Positions 16,433-25,350 of a stretch of DNA of 37,804 nt are shown here, in pieces (positions within the stretch are counted from its first letter, which is position 1; each line of letters opens with the position of its first letter). The stretch is from the NCBI GenBank assembly GCA_003225465.1, contig QIAH01000348.1:1-37804 (forward strand). Reading direction: 5' to 3'. The notes under the pieces were generated by a model. It saw only the letters and a program-made list of their open reading frames with translations, ran no database searches and had not been told where the DNA came from. Both the position numbers and the translations under genes were made by a program. The DNA is from Acidobacteriota bacterium. GTDB taxonomy: Bacteria > Acidobacteriota > Terriglobia > Terriglobales > Acidobacteriaceae.

Positions 16433-17551
16433 CTACGATCCGTTCGAGCAAACGCTCAGCGACTCACCTTGAAAGCTCAGCCAATCGTTCACAGTTGTAC
16501 TCGGAGGCGCTCCGAAGTACGGGAGCGTCACCAGATCCTGCAGATTGTAGATGAAGCCGTGCAGGACGTAGCGATATGCGCCATAGTTCGGTTTCCCTAC
16601 GAGTGGATCTCCATTCTCGAGGATGCCGCACGGCGTGTTGTTCCCATTGATGTTCACGACCAGGGGATCGTCGGCCCACTCCCCGATTTCATGCGAGAGC
16701 GCGGAGACATCCTGCGAAAAAGCGCCCACGTGATCGACGTAGCTCGCTTGCGCATAGGACTGGGGTGCGCTGAGGCTGCCTTCTGCGCTGTGGTACCCGC
16801 CAATGCAGCATTGGTTGTTTTCTGTGAGGTAGACGTCGTAAGTCAGGAAGATCGGAAAAGCGTGCGGCGCGATGCCGAGATTGCTGATGATGGTGGGAAG
16901 TTGTGCGTCAAACCAGTTGATATCCACCAGTCCCGCAGTGAAACCGAAGGCCTTGCCCGTTTTGCCGTATTGCGCAGGAGGGCTGAGCGTTTGTTCCGCG
17001 GTCACGGTCGGGCCTCCGAGATGAAGATGCGAGTTGGTGTGGGTCTTCACGGTTCCCCAGAAGTTCGCGCGCTGAAAGGCGTCGATATATTGCGTGGTGC
17101 CGACGTCCACACCGTGCTGTGTGTAGGTGGTGGTCGAATCGAATAAGGGCGAGTCCACCGTGTTTTGGATGACGGTGTTTCCGTTCGAGAGAATGTGGGT
17201 GGGATTAAACGTGGTTTTAGTGGTGCCGTTCGTGACCACAATTTTAACGGGAATGATGTAGACCGGAATGGTGGTGTTCGTATTCGCGGAGGGAGCGGTG
17301 CCCACCATGTTGTAACGATAAGTTCTTCCGGCGTGGGTGAAGCTGCCATTCCAGGTTGTCAGCGGCAGCGAGGAGGCTGCCGGAACAGCGATATCGGTGC
17401 GCAGGCGCGGAGGCATGGTGGTGAATCGGGCTTGCGGCGGCTCGTTGCTGACCTTCATCTCGTCATTTGCCTGGGCCGTGGCAATAACGGTTGTGCACGC
17501 CAGCAAGACGAGCGCAGACAGCAGACGAAAATACCTGAGATCGGGGGACAT
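16433..17551 (-). CDS. Secreted protein with HEIGEW motif, putative metallopeptidase-like
   Basis: The 372-residue product has a signal peptide (MSPDLRYFRLLSALVLLACTTVIATAQA). It has Thr/Asn-rich beta segments (SANTNTTIPVYIIPVKIVV) and a C-terminal region with SHEIGEWADDP at residues 286-296, followed by a conserved-looking NGNNTPCGILENGDPL. HExxE/HExxH-type helices bind zinc in many peptidases, so a metal site is plausible, but I cannot name a family and the third ligand is not evident. A Cys-Cys pair (NNQCCIGGYHS) and later cysteines may form disulfides. AAGGAG lies 7 nt before the ATG at 17551; the open frame upstream to 17740 is not used. It appears monocistronic. Confidence 0.8.
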   Translation of the reverse strand: MSPDLRYFRLLSALVLLACTTVIATAQANDEMKVSNEPPQARFTTMPPRLRTDIAVPAASSLPLTTWNGSFTHAGRTYRYNMVGTAPSANTNTTIPVYIIPVKIVVTNGTTKTTFNPTHILSNGNTVIQNTVDSPLFDSTTTYTQHGVDVGTTQYIDAFQRANFWGTVKTHTNSHLHLGGPTVTAEQTLSPPAQYGKTGKAFGFTAGLVDINWFDAQLPTIISNLGIAPHAFPIFLTYDVYLTENNQCCIGGYHSAEGSLSAPQSYAQASYVDHVGAFSQDVSALSHEIGEWADDPLVVNINGNNTPCGILENGDPLVGKPNYGAYRYVLHGFIYNLQDLVTLPYFGAPPSTTVNDWLSFQGESLSVCSNGS

Positions 17552-17866
17552 GGGCGTTCTCCTTGTGGGATAAGTCGTGTGGCGTGTGGCGCCAGCTGAT
17601 GCGCAAGGTTGTGAGATGAGCCAAGGCGACAGCGATCGCCTCACATTCTGTGCGTCGCTGTTCTGACTGTCAATGTGGAAAGCGCGTCGCAAATATTCGG
17701 AAGGGCATGCAAGAGGGCGAAGGGTGTGAAGCCCTACCATTCCAGGCCAGCCGTCGCCCTTGCCGATCGGAATCAGTCGTTGGTCGTCGAGAGTCCAAGA
17801 TTGTTGCGGTAATGGAATCCCACCCTATGCGCAAACGACGCGCATAGGGAGGGGCACCCGGCTTTT
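17552..17866. other. 315-bp region between ftsZ and the HEIGEW gene
   Basis: It contains a short heptad repeat copy (GTCGTTGGTCGTCG, 17776-17789) and a perfect 10-bp stem-loop just after ftsZ. The promoter of the HEIGEW gene should lie here, but no clear -35/-10 pair was found. No gene is supported. Confidence 0.5.
17823..17849 (-). terminator. Strong stem-loop after ftsZ, lacking a T-tract
   Basis: CCCTATGCGC/GCGCATAGGG is a perfect 10-bp stem with a 7-nt loop, 18 nt past the ftsZ stop. On the minus strand it is followed by TGGGATTCC, so it is not a classic intrinsic terminator. It may stabilise the 3' end of the dcw transcript. Confidence 0.4.
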
Positions 17867-19126
17867 CTACATGACCTCTCCGCGCTTGCGCAGGAAGGCA
17901 GGCACGTCCAGGTCATTCTGCTCGAAGTTCGAGACCATGGCTGTGCGCAAGGCGTCGAGGGACGCGGCGTCCGGTGAAACCTGTTGCAGGCCGGCGGAGG
18001 CGGCAGGCTCAACTACCGGGGTCTCTTCCTTCATGATTCGCTCCGGCTCAGGGTCAGGTTCAAAGGGCGCGGGCTGCGGTTCGGGGAACTCGTTGTGCGA
18101 GCTCGCAAACGAGGAATGGATTTCGCGTTGGCGGGCGCGCATGGCCGGCACTTCGCGGAAGCCGGTCGCGATCACGGTGATTTTCACGCTGTCCTTCATT
18201 TTTTCGTCGAGGACGGCGCCGAAGATGATGTTGGCATCATCGTGAGCCGCGCTTTGAATGATGGTGCAGGCCTGCTGAACTTCAGCGAGTTTCAGAGAAC
18301 TGGAGCCGGTGATGTTGATCAGAATGCCACGCGCGCCGTCGATTGCCCCGGCTTCCAGCAACGGCGAAGCGATGGCTTTCTGGGCGGCGTCGGTGGCGCG
18401 GTGATCACCGCTGGCGGTGGCCGTGCCCATGACTGCATAGCCCATGGCCGCCATGATGGCCTTCACGTCCGCAAAGTCGCGGTTGATAATGCCGGGGATG
18501 GTGATGATGTCGGAAATCCCCTGCACACCTTGACGAAGAATGTCGTCGGCCACGCGGAACGATTCGAAGAAGCCGGCGTTCTCCGCAACCGCGAGCAGCT
18601 TCTCGTTGGGGATGACGATGGTGGTGTCGACCGATTCCATCAGCTCGTTGATGCCGCGCTCGGCTTGCGACATGCGGCGCTTGCCTTCGAAGGCGAAGGG
18701 CTTGGTCACGACCGCGACGGTGAGTGCACCCATCTCGCTGGCCAGCGACGCGATAATCGGCGCGGCGCCTGTGCCCGTCCCGCCGCCCAGGCCGGTGGTG
18801 ACGAACACCATGTCGGCGCCTTCCAGCGCTTCGATGATCTTGTCGGAATCCTCGAGGGCCGCCTTGCGTCCGACTTCCGGATTGGCGCCTGCTCCCAGAC
18901 CATTGGTGAGCTTGACGCCGAGTTGAATCTTCACGGGCGCGTGCGACATGCGAAGCGCCTGGAGATCCGTGTTCGCGACTACGAACTCGATGCCTTCCAT
19001 GCCGGCATCGATCATGCGATTGACCGCATTGCCACCGCCACCACCGACCCCGATCACCTTGATCTTGGCGTCGTTGCGATTGTCTTCGTTAAAACTGATG
19101 CGAATGCCGCTTTCGTCTTTTTTCAT
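17867..19126 (-). CDS. ftsZ: Cell division protein FtsZ
   Basis: The tubulin-like GTPase FtsZ polymerises into the Z ring at midcell. The 419-residue product has the N-terminal nucleotide-binding [13 protein letters not shown], the tubulin signature [12 protein letters not shown] (about residues 98-109), the synergy-loop region around [11 protein letters not shown], a variable Pro/Glu-rich linker (about 325-395) and the C-terminal conserved peptide [11 protein letters not shown] that binds FtsA. I chose the ATG at 19126 ([12 protein letters not shown]) because its N-terminal length fits the family. ATGs at 19159 and 19207 are in frame; the last is 9 nt after the ftsA stop with GGTGG right before it. 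It is the last gene of the dcw cluster. Confidence 0.97.
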   Translation of the reverse strand: MKKDESGIRISFNEDNRNDAKIKVIGVGGGGGNAVNRMIDAGMEGIEFVVANTDLQALRMSHAPVKIQLGVKLTNGLGAGANPEVGRKAALEDSDKIIEALEGADMVFVTTGLGGGTGTGAAPIIASLASEMGALTVAVVTKPFAFEGKRRMSQAERGINELMESVDTTIVIPNEKLLAVAENAGFFESFRVADDILRQGVQGISDIITIPGIINRDFADVKAIMAAMGYAVMGTATASGDHRATDAAQKAIASPLLEAGAIDGARGILINITGSSSLKLAEVQQACTIIQSAAHDDANIIFGAVLDEKMKDSVKITVIATGFREVPAMRARQREIHSSFASSHNEFPEPQPAPFEPDPEPERIMKEETPVVEPAASAGLQQVSPDAASLDALRTAMVSNFEQNDLDVPAFLRKRGEVM

Positions 19127-19216
19127 ATCCACCGCCGTAAGGATTTTGTTAGCTCTCATTACCGAACTACCGATCTCGTGAAAACCCCACCGTCCTACTT
19201 GCTCCATCCACCAATC

Positions 19217-20437
19217 TCATGCGCCTTTCCGTACGAACATCGCTTTCAGGCGCGAACTCCAGCGATCGTCCTGAATTCCGCGCGCCACCCGGGCGCGATG
19301 GCCGTAATAGATCATGCCGAGAGCAGCCGCAAATTCAGGTTCGGCCAACTCGACCGGCATTTTTGCGAGCGGCACAGGCCAGGCAATGCGCACCGGTTTG
19401 CGGAGCACGGATTCGGCAATATCGAGCAGACCCGGCAGACGCGATCCGCCTCCGCTTAGAACCAGCCCGGCCAGGCAAGCCTCAAACATGCCGCTCTGCC
19501 GCATCGATTCGCGCAACATTTCGCAGAGTTCGCGGGCGCGTGGCTCCAAGATCTCGCCGAGTAAACGCTGCGTGAGCAGCCGAGACGGCCGGTCGCCGAC
19601 CGAGGGCACCTCGACTTCGTTGCCCTCCGGTATCAGGGTCACGATGGCATTTCCGTAAAGCTTCTTGAGTTTTTCCGCCTCGTTCACGGGCGTACAGAGG
19701 CCCACGGACAGGTCGCTCGTAAAGTGATCGCCTCCGATGGGAATGACGCCGGTATAGGCAACTGCTCCCTGGCAAAAAATCACGAGTTCCGTCGAACCTG
19801 CGCCGATGTCAGCGAGGCACACTCCCAGATCGCGCTCGTCGGAGCGCAGCACGGCATCGGCGCATGCCAGTGGCTCGAACACTGTGTCATCGACGTGCAC
19901 ACCAGCGCGATTGACGGCCGTCACAACATTCTGCGTGGCGCTCGAAGCGGAGGTCACCATGTGGACGCGGACTTCCAGGCGGGTGGCCATCATGCCCAGC
20001 GGATCGTGCACGCCCGACTGCTCGTCGAGAATGAATTCCTGCGGCAGCAGATGGAGAATTTCCCGGTCGGCGGGCAGGGAAATGGCGCGCGCTTTGTCGA
20101 CCGCCATGCGGATTTCTTCGTGGGCGATCTCGCGCGGGCGATTTCCGAAGGTGATGCCACCATGCGTGTTGATGCCGCGCACGTGCGAGCCGGCCACACC
20201 GACCAGCGCATGCTCCACGGGAGCGCCCGCCCTGTCTTCGGCACTCTCCACCGCTTTTTGAATCGAGGAGACCGCCTTCTCCAGATCTACAATCACACCC
20301 TTGCGCGTACCGCGCGACTCGGCAACCCCGTGGCCGCGATAGCGCAAACCGTTCTCCGTGATTTCCGCCACCAGCGCACAGGTTTTTGCGCTCCCCACAT
20401 CTATGACGTTCAGAAAGTGCCCGTGCTGGTTCGCCAT
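19217..20437 (-). CDS. ftsA: Cell division protein FtsA
   Basis: FtsA is the actin-like ATPase that tethers FtsZ to the membrane and recruits later divisome proteins. The 406-residue product has an actin-fold start (NVIDVGSAKTCALVAEI), the 1C (SHS2) insertion region (HALVGVAGSHVRGINTHGGI), phosphate-binding DIGAGSTELVIF (about residues 200-211), and SGGGSRLPGL with MIYYGH near the end. The C-terminus (WSSRLKAMFVRKGA) fits the amphipathic membrane-targeting helix. The ATG lies 1 nt after the ftsQ stop (TAG-G-ATG), which indicates translational coupling and fixes the start; a longer open frame upstream is inside ftsQ. Confidence 0.96.
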   Translation of the reverse strand: MANQHGHFLNVIDVGSAKTCALVAEITENGLRYRGHGVAESRGTRKGVIVDLEKAVSSIQKAVESAEDRAGAPVEHALVGVAGSHVRGINTHGGITFGNRPREIAHEEIRMAVDKARAISLPADREILHLLPQEFILDEQSGVHDPLGMMATRLEVRVHMVTSASSATQNVVTAVNRAGVHVDDTVFEPLACADAVLRSDERDLGVCLADIGAGSTELVIFCQGAVAYTGVIPIGGDHFTSDLSVGLCTPVNEAEKLKKLYGNAIVTLIPEGNEVEVPSVGDRPSRLLTQRLLGEILEPRARELCEMLRESMRQSGMFEACLAGLVLSGGGSRLPGLLDIAESVLRKPVRIAWPVPLAKMPVELAEPEFAAALGMIYYGHRARVARGIQDDRWSSRLKAMFVRKGA

Positions 20438-20438
20438 C

Positions 20439-21773
20439 CTATGGATGATCCTGTTGATCCTGAATTTTTGCGATCGCCGCACTCGGCTTGTTCTTGGCGG
20501 GCGCATGCGGCACGATTGTTGCCTTGCCCGCCGGCTTCGCGGTCGAATTCGCGACCACGTTCCCTGTCGACTGCGGACCGATAGCCTTTGCACCGGGAGA
20601 AGGAGCAGGTTTCGCTGCTGTCTTCCTCGCCTTCGGCTTCCACCTGGTTTTCTTGTGCGCAGTTTTCTTGCTCACCGGCTTGGCAACCGGCTTCTGCGGA
20701 CCTCCATTGGGGGGAAGTGCAGCCGACGCATGCGATGGAGTTGGGAGCTTGGCCGGCGTTACGACGTGAATGAGGGCGGCCGGCTTCACACCCGCGGCGA
20801 TCGCGGCCCTGGCAGCGGCGGGCGTGATTTGCGGCGCTCGGGCCGTCCCCTGCATGTCGGGATTGAGGATGATCTGGTGCTCGTAACGGAGGTCTACCGA
20901 CTCCAGCTTCTCGAACTGCTGGCGCCATCCCCGCACGTGGGTCACGTAGATTTTGTAGCGACTCAGAAAATCGGAAGAGCCGAGGTGCACCAGAACGGCG
21001 CCCGCGGAGTCGTTAGTGAGCACCTTCACGTCATCCTGATCGGAGATATCCACTTCGCTGAGGTCTTGCGAGTAGTGCGCGCCATCGGAGTCGAGCTCGC
21101 GCACTAGCTGGTTGTAAATCCTCATGCGCGCAGCGCGGGTAGAGAGCGGCTCTCCGGGATTCATGCCGACGATCACCGGGAAGGAATATTTCTGCTTGCC
21201 GGCTCCCGGTAATTCCATCAAGGTCCCTCCGGCATCGATCAGCCAGATCCTTGAGCCAAGACGGGCAAACGCGATGGGCGTGCGCTCGTGAATTTCAACC
21301 TGCAGGCGATTGGGGACGAACCGCATCACGCTGGCCGATTCGACCCAGGGAATTTTTTCGAGCTGCGCTTTGCGTTCGGTGAGAGGGATAAAGAAGATGT
21401 TGCGGCCGATATCGCCGCCGAGCACTTCCATCACCTGGGTATGAGGCACGTTATGCGTGCCAATGACTTCGATGTCGTCGCTGGATTCAATGCGGAAGCG
21501 CCAGTTGCGCTCGCCGTAGTGATACAGGGTCGCTCCAGCCACACCGGATACGCAGGCAAGAATGAGTGCGATCGCCGACCAGGCCATCAGATGGAGAGTC
21601 TTTTTCGGGAGGGTGCCGCGCCGGGCGGAGACGCGCTTTTGCCCGCGCAGAAAAGGCGATTCTTCCTCGACGTCGAGATCCACCAGGCGCGCGTTGTCCA
21701 GCTCGCGCTCCGGTTCGCCCGGCGGCGGATACAACTCTTCCTGCAGGATGGTGGGACTGCTTTTCCGCGCCAT
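20439..21773 (-). CDS. ftsQ: Cell division protein FtsQ/DivIB with long basic tail
   Basis: FtsQ is a bitopic divisome protein that connects early and late division proteins with FtsB/FtsL. The 444-residue product has a cytoplasmic N-terminus, one membrane helix (about 62-83), a POTRA domain (about 99-166, ending PNRLQVEIHERTPIAFARL) and the FtsQ beta domain (to about 308, with WLIDAGGTLMELPG and RYKIYVTHVRGWRQQFEKLESVDLRY). After that comes an unusual tail of about 135 residues rich in Ala, Pro and Lys (KKTAHKKTRWKPKARKTAAK), absent from typical FtsQ of about 270-300 residues. In the periplasm such a tail could bind peptidoglycan or teichoic-like polyanions; this is speculation. Confidence 0.93.
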   Translation of the reverse strand: MARKSSPTILQEELYPPPGEPERELDNARLVDLDVEEESPFLRGQKRVSARRGTLPKKTLHLMAWSAIALILACVSGVAGATLYHYGERNWRFRIESSDDIEVIGTHNVPHTQVMEVLGGDIGRNIFFIPLTERKAQLEKIPWVESASVMRFVPNRLQVEIHERTPIAFARLGSRIWLIDAGGTLMELPGAGKQKYSFPVIVGMNPGEPLSTRAARMRIYNQLVRELDSDGAHYSQDLSEVDISDQDDVKVLTNDSAGAVLVHLGSSDFLSRYKIYVTHVRGWRQQFEKLESVDLRYEHQIILNPDMQGTARAPQITPAAARAAIAAGVKPAALIHVVTPAKLPTPSHASAALPPNGGPQKPVAKPVSKKTAHKKTRWKPKARKTAAKPAPSPGAKAIGPQSTGNVVANSTAKPAGKATIVPHAPAKNKPSAAIAKIQDQQDHP

Positions 21774-21959
21774 CAGACCAGGTAGTTGTCGAAGAAAATC
21801 GCTGAGCGGAAATTACTATAAATCTTTTTTGCGGATTGAAATAGACAAAATGTTGGTTCGATCGACGGAATTTTCAATCCGGCTGCAAGGTTCCGTCAAT
21901 ACAAACGCGACTGCCAGTGACAGCAGTCGCGCGCGCAGCAGGAAGCGGAGCCGTATATT

Positions 21960-22490
21960 CTAAATCGGCCCGTCCGAACCATTCACGGAATTCTGATCGA
22001 CTCCGGACACATCGGAAAGATCGATGTCCGGCAGATTCGAAAGGTCGATCTTCGGCATGTCTCCCAGGTCGACGACCACCTTGGAGAATCCTGAGCAGTC
22101 ATGCGCGCGATCGATGCCGACCATGCGAACCTTGTCCATTTTCATGTGGACCAGGTCCATCTTTCTTTGCAGTCGGGCTTGGGCGATCTGCTGGCGGGCC
22201 TGCGCCATCGCAATCTGGCGTTGCGCCTGGGCGACTCGCTGCGCCACCATCTTGCTCTGGAGCTTTTGGAAGCCACCTTCGGTCCGGCCAAGTGTCTCAG
22301 GGCTTCGCCCGAGCATCAACTCAGCCATCGTCACGGCCCGCAGACCGCGCTCGGAAGCCTGCTCGAAGACAGTCGCCGCGCGATCGGCCAGGCAATGTAC
22401 CCAGCCCAGTTGGCCATCCTGATAGGCACCGTTCAATCCCAGGGCCAGAACTCCCGCCGCCAGCCAATACCAACCTGTTTGCGACCGCAT
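21960..22490 (-). CDS. Unknown envelope protein between murC and ftsQ, 176 aa
   Basis: I do not recognise this family. The product has an N-terminal hydrophobic segment (about residues 7-22, WYWLAAGVLALGLNGA) that is a signal peptide or anchor. A Gln/Ala/Arg-rich helical stretch (about 74-121, QRVAQAQRQIAMAQARQQIA) should form a coiled coil, and an acidic tail has repeated IDLS units (KIDLSNLPDIDLSDVSGVD). Cysteines at 33 and 132 could form a disulfide. GAGGAG lies 6 nt before the ATG. It occupies the place where murB and/or ddl often sit, and is co-directional inside the dcw cluster, so a division or wall role is inferred only from context. Confidence 0.8.
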   Translation of the reverse strand: MRSQTGWYWLAAGVLALGLNGAYQDGQLGWVHCLADRAATVFEQASERGLRAVTMAELMLGRSPETLGRTEGGFQKLQSKMVAQRVAQAQRQIAMAQARQQIAQARLQRKMDLVHMKMDKVRMVGIDRAHDCSGFSKVVVDLGDMPKIDLSNLPDIDLSDVSGVDQNSVNGSDGPI

Positions 22491-22654
22491 ACGCCGCTCC
22501 TCAACCTGTAATGCTGTTTAGACGAAGGGAGTTTCAGTTTGTTAGGGAAAGATACGGGCGGGAGACAAGAAAAGTTTCGAGAAATAGGTAGGTTCGTCTC
22601 GAATTGAGACCGAGCTCGCGGTTCTTTTGTGATCAGAGACTTAGCGCCGCTGGA

Positions 22655-24058
22655 TTACGCAACCGGCTGACGAGCCTGTAGTTTTTCCAGGATGATCGGC
22701 CCCAGCTGCGAGACGCTGCCAGCGCCTAGTGTCAGAATCATGTCGCCCTCCTCGGCTTGGCTCGACACCCATTCGGCGGCTTCCGCGAACGAGGGCATGT
22801 AGCGGGCATCCTGTGCCGCGGTTTGGCGGATGTGAGCAGCCAAGGCCTCCCCGCTCACTCCCTCAATGGGCTGTTCGCTGGCGGCGTAGATGTCGAGTAT
22901 GGCGAGCGTGTCAGCGTCACGGAAAGCATCTCCGAATTCTTCCATAAGAGCCTTGGTGCGCGTGTAACGGTGCGGCTGAAAGATGACGTGAACTTTGCCG
23001 AAGCCGCACTGCCTGGCGGCGGCAAGCGTCGCTCGGATTTCGGTGGGATGGTGGCCGTAGTCGTCGACCACGCTGACGCCCGCAGCCCTGCCCCTTAACT
23101 GAAAGCGGCGATCCACGCCGCGGAAGTTCTCGAGCGCGGCACGAATGCTTTCTACTGGGAGGTCGAGGCCGATCCCTACTGCAACTGCGGCCGTCGCGTT
23201 GAGAATGTTGTGGGTACCCGGCACATGCAGCAAAAACTCGCCTAGATCCTTCCCCTCGAAGCTGACTCGAAAATGACTTAACGGACGATGTTCGCCGGGC
23301 AGCTGTTCGATTGTGCCCGGCTTGATAAGAAAATCTGAGCCTCGCCGCGTCCCGTAGGTCACCACTCGCCGTTGCACCTGAGGCAGCAACTTGCGCAGCA
23401 CCGGGTCATCGTTGCAAGCCACGATCATTCCGTAAAACGGCACCCGATCCATGAATTCCAGGAAGGTTTGCCGGACATCGCGCATGTTGCGGTAGCAGTC
23501 CATGTGCTCGCGGTCGATGTTGGTGACGACGGAGAGAATCGGCGACAGCTTCAGGAATGATCGATCGCTTTCGTCCGCTTCCGCGACCAGGTACTGCGAC
23601 TTGCCGAGACGGGCGTTTGAGCCCATGGCATCCACACGCCCACCAACGACCACGGTTGGATCAAGTCCCCCGGAGGCGAGCACGGCGGCCACCATCGACG
23701 TGGTGGTCGTCTTGCCGTGCATGCCCGCGATCGCGATGCCGTACTTCAGGCGCATTAACTCGGCAAGCATTTCGGCGCGCCGAATTACGGGAATGTGAAG
23801 CTCGCGAGCCTTGGCCACTTCGGGGTTGTCGGTGGCGATGGCGGAACTGGTGACCACCACCTCCGCGCCGATCACATTTTCGGCGGCATGGCCTTCAAAC
23901 GTGGTGGCGCCCAGGCTGGCCAGCCGCTGCGTGACCGCGGAACTCTTCAAATCCGAGCCGGAGATCCTGTAGCCCAGGTTCAGCAGTACTTCGGCGATGC
24001 CGCTCATGCCGATGCCGCCGATGCCTACGAAATGGATGCGCTGGATCTTGGCAAACAT
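22655..24058 (-). CDS. murC: UDP-N-acetylmuramate--L-alanine ligase
   Basis: MurC adds L-Ala to UDP-MurNAc using ATP, the first amino-acid step of peptidoglycan precursor synthesis in the cytoplasm. The 467-residue length is usual. The N-terminal Rossmann-type site (HFVGIGGIGMSG, residues 9-20), the ATP P-loop AGMHGKTTTT (111-120), central AEADESDRSFLKL and NIDREHMD, and the C-terminal DDYGHHPTEI and FQPHRYTRTK motifs are all present. The ATG at 24058 lacks a clear ribosome-binding site; the 143-nt gap to murG holds AGCT/TTGGC repeats that start just 5 nt upstream of the start codon. Confidence 0.97.
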   Translation of the reverse strand: MFAKIQRIHFVGIGGIGMSGIAEVLLNLGYRISGSDLKSSAVTQRLASLGATTFEGHAAENVIGAEVVVTSSAIATDNPEVAKARELHIPVIRRAEMLAELMRLKYGIAIAGMHGKTTTTSMVAAVLASGGLDPTVVVGGRVDAMGSNARLGKSQYLVAEADESDRSFLKLSPILSVVTNIDREHMDCYRNMRDVRQTFLEFMDRVPFYGMIVACNDDPVLRKLLPQVQRRVVTYGTRRGSDFLIKPGTIEQLPGEHRPLSHFRVSFEGKDLGEFLLHVPGTHNILNATAAVAVGIGLDLPVESIRAALENFRGVDRRFQLRGRAAGVSVVDDYGHHPTEIRATLAAARQCGFGKVHVIFQPHRYTRTKALMEEFGDAFRDADTLAILDIYAASEQPIEGVSGEALAAHIRQTAAQDARYMPSFAEAAEWVSSQAEEGDMILTLGAGSVSQLGPIILEKLQARQPVA

Positions 24059-24063
24059 GGAAT

Positions 24064-24101
24064 TAGCTCTTGGCCTTTAGCTATTGGCTTTTAGCTTTTG
24101 C
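24064..24101. repeat. Short TTTAGCTATTGGC-type repeat before murC
   Basis: Degenerate copies of AGCTnTTGGCnTTTAGCT are arranged in tandem in the murG-murC gap, 5 nt from the murC start codon. A related fragment, GGCTGCTTTTGGCTTTTAG, is at 37770-37788. Confidence 0.6.
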
Positions 24102-24201
24102 CTCGGCCCGCAATTGTCAGGTGAACGAAACCGTAGGATAAAGCATTTTGGGGACATCGACATGGTTGAAAATTCCCCGGAGTGAAGGGCGATTTACTCG
24201 G

Positions 24202-25272
24202 CTACTTTTTGCGCGAGGCTAGCTCTTCCACCATGGCAGCGATCTCCTCGACTGCTTGGGGATGGGCGAGGGATCTGGCGGCGGTCGACATTCTTTTCAG
24301 GCGGCCAGGGTCGTTGATCAGGGCGCTGACCGTGTCGACCAGGTACGCCGGATCGAGCTTCGATTCTTCCACGACGACGGCCGCGTTTGCCCTTTCCAGG
24401 GCGCGGGCGTTCACGTTCTGATGGTCGTCGGCGGCGCGGGGAAAAGGTACGAAGATGGCCGGCTTTCCGGCAGCCGTGATCTCGGCGACCGTGCTGGCGC
24501 CTGAGCGGCAGACCAGCAGATCGGCGCGCGCAAAGATTCCCGGCATGTCGTCGATGAACTTGTGAACCTCGCCGGAGATGCCGGACTGCTCGTAGGCGAG
24601 CCGCACGCGCTCATAGTCGCGCTCGCCAGTCTGATGAATGATGTGCAGCGCCGGCGCTCTTTCGCGAAGACCTGGCAGCGACGCGATCATCGCGTCATTG
24701 ATGGCGCGTGCTCCCTGGCTTCCGCCGAAAACCAGCAGGGTGGGCTGGGTGCCCGCCGTCTTCGAGGGAATCTGAAAGAAAGCGGATCGGACGGGAACGC
24801 CCGTCACGCGGCAATTCGGAAAGAATCGGCAGGTTTCCTCGAAATGCACCGCGGCGGCCGAGACCCAGCGCGCGATCACGCGATTCGCGAATCCGGGCAT
24901 GACGTTGGGCTCGAACGCGATGGTAGGGATTCGGCGCAGGATGGCAGCCGCCATGGCTGGCCCGGAAGCGTACCCTCCAACGCCGATCACAACGTCAGGC
25001 CGGAATTCGGTAAGCATGCGTAAGGAATTCGCAATGGCGCGCGGCAGATCCAAAGATGTCTTCAGGCGGGTCGTCAGGGTTACGTTTTTCAGCGCGCCGA
25101 CCTGCACCAGGCGCAAGTCGAAGCCGGCGGCCGGGACAAGTCGATTTTCCATTCCACGCGGCGTGCCGATGAACAACAATTCTGCCGAGAATGTCTTCTT
25201 CAACTGCTGGGCAATCGCCAGCGCGGGAATTACGTGTCCACCGGTCCCACCGCCTGCCAGCACTACGCGCAT
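24202..25272 (-). CDS. murG: UDP-GlcNAc transferase making lipid II
   Basis: MurG transfers GlcNAc from UDP-GlcNAc to lipid I on the inner face of the membrane. The 356-residue GT-B enzyme has the N-terminal glycine-rich loop [14 protein letters not shown] (residues 6-19), the second glycine-rich GVGGYASGP, the C-domain [10 protein letters not shown], and the donor-site segment [24 protein letters not shown]. The usual HEQN acceptor-site motif reads FEPNVMPG here. Shine-Dalgarno context is weak (ACGAGACTCC). It follows ftsW after 76 nt filled with a repeat. Confidence 0.97.
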   Translation of the reverse strand: MRVVLAGGGTGGHVIPALAIAQQLKKTFSAELLFIGTPRGMENRLVPAAGFDLRLVQVGALKNVTLTTRLKTSLDLPRAIANSLRMLTEFRPDVVIGVGGYASGPAMAAAILRRIPTIAFEPNVMPGFANRVIARWVSAAAVHFEETCRFFPNCRVTGVPVRSAFFQIPSKTAGTQPTLLVFGGSQGARAINDAMIASLPGLRERAPALHIIHQTGERDYERVRLAYEQSGISGEVHKFIDDMPGIFARADLLVCRSGASTVAEITAAGKPAIFVPFPRAADDHQNVNARALERANAAVVVEESKLDPAYLVDTVSALINDPGRLKRMSTAARSLAHPQAVEEIAAMVEELASRKK

Positions 25273-25290
25273 GGAGTCTCGTTGATTTAA

Positions 25291-25350
25291 GCTGCGAGCT
25301 GCGAGCTTCGAGCTTCGAGTAGAGTCCAGACCTTTGTTTGCTCGCAGCTC
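25291..25350. repeat. GCTGCGAG repeat with inverted arm at the ftsW stop
   Basis: GCTGCGAGCTGCGAGC plus two GAGCTTC units (25291-25319) pair with an inverted copy: GAGCTGCGAGC (25296-25306) is the exact complement of GCTCGCAGCTC (25340-25350). The second arm overlaps the ftsW stop codon (25349-25351). It fills most of the ftsW-murG gap. Confidence 0.75.

Noticed and set aside
17984-19459. Long plus-strand frame (491 codons) opposite ftsZ
   Set aside because: Antisense shadow of ftsZ/ftsA with His/Asp/Gly-rich, non-protein-like composition.
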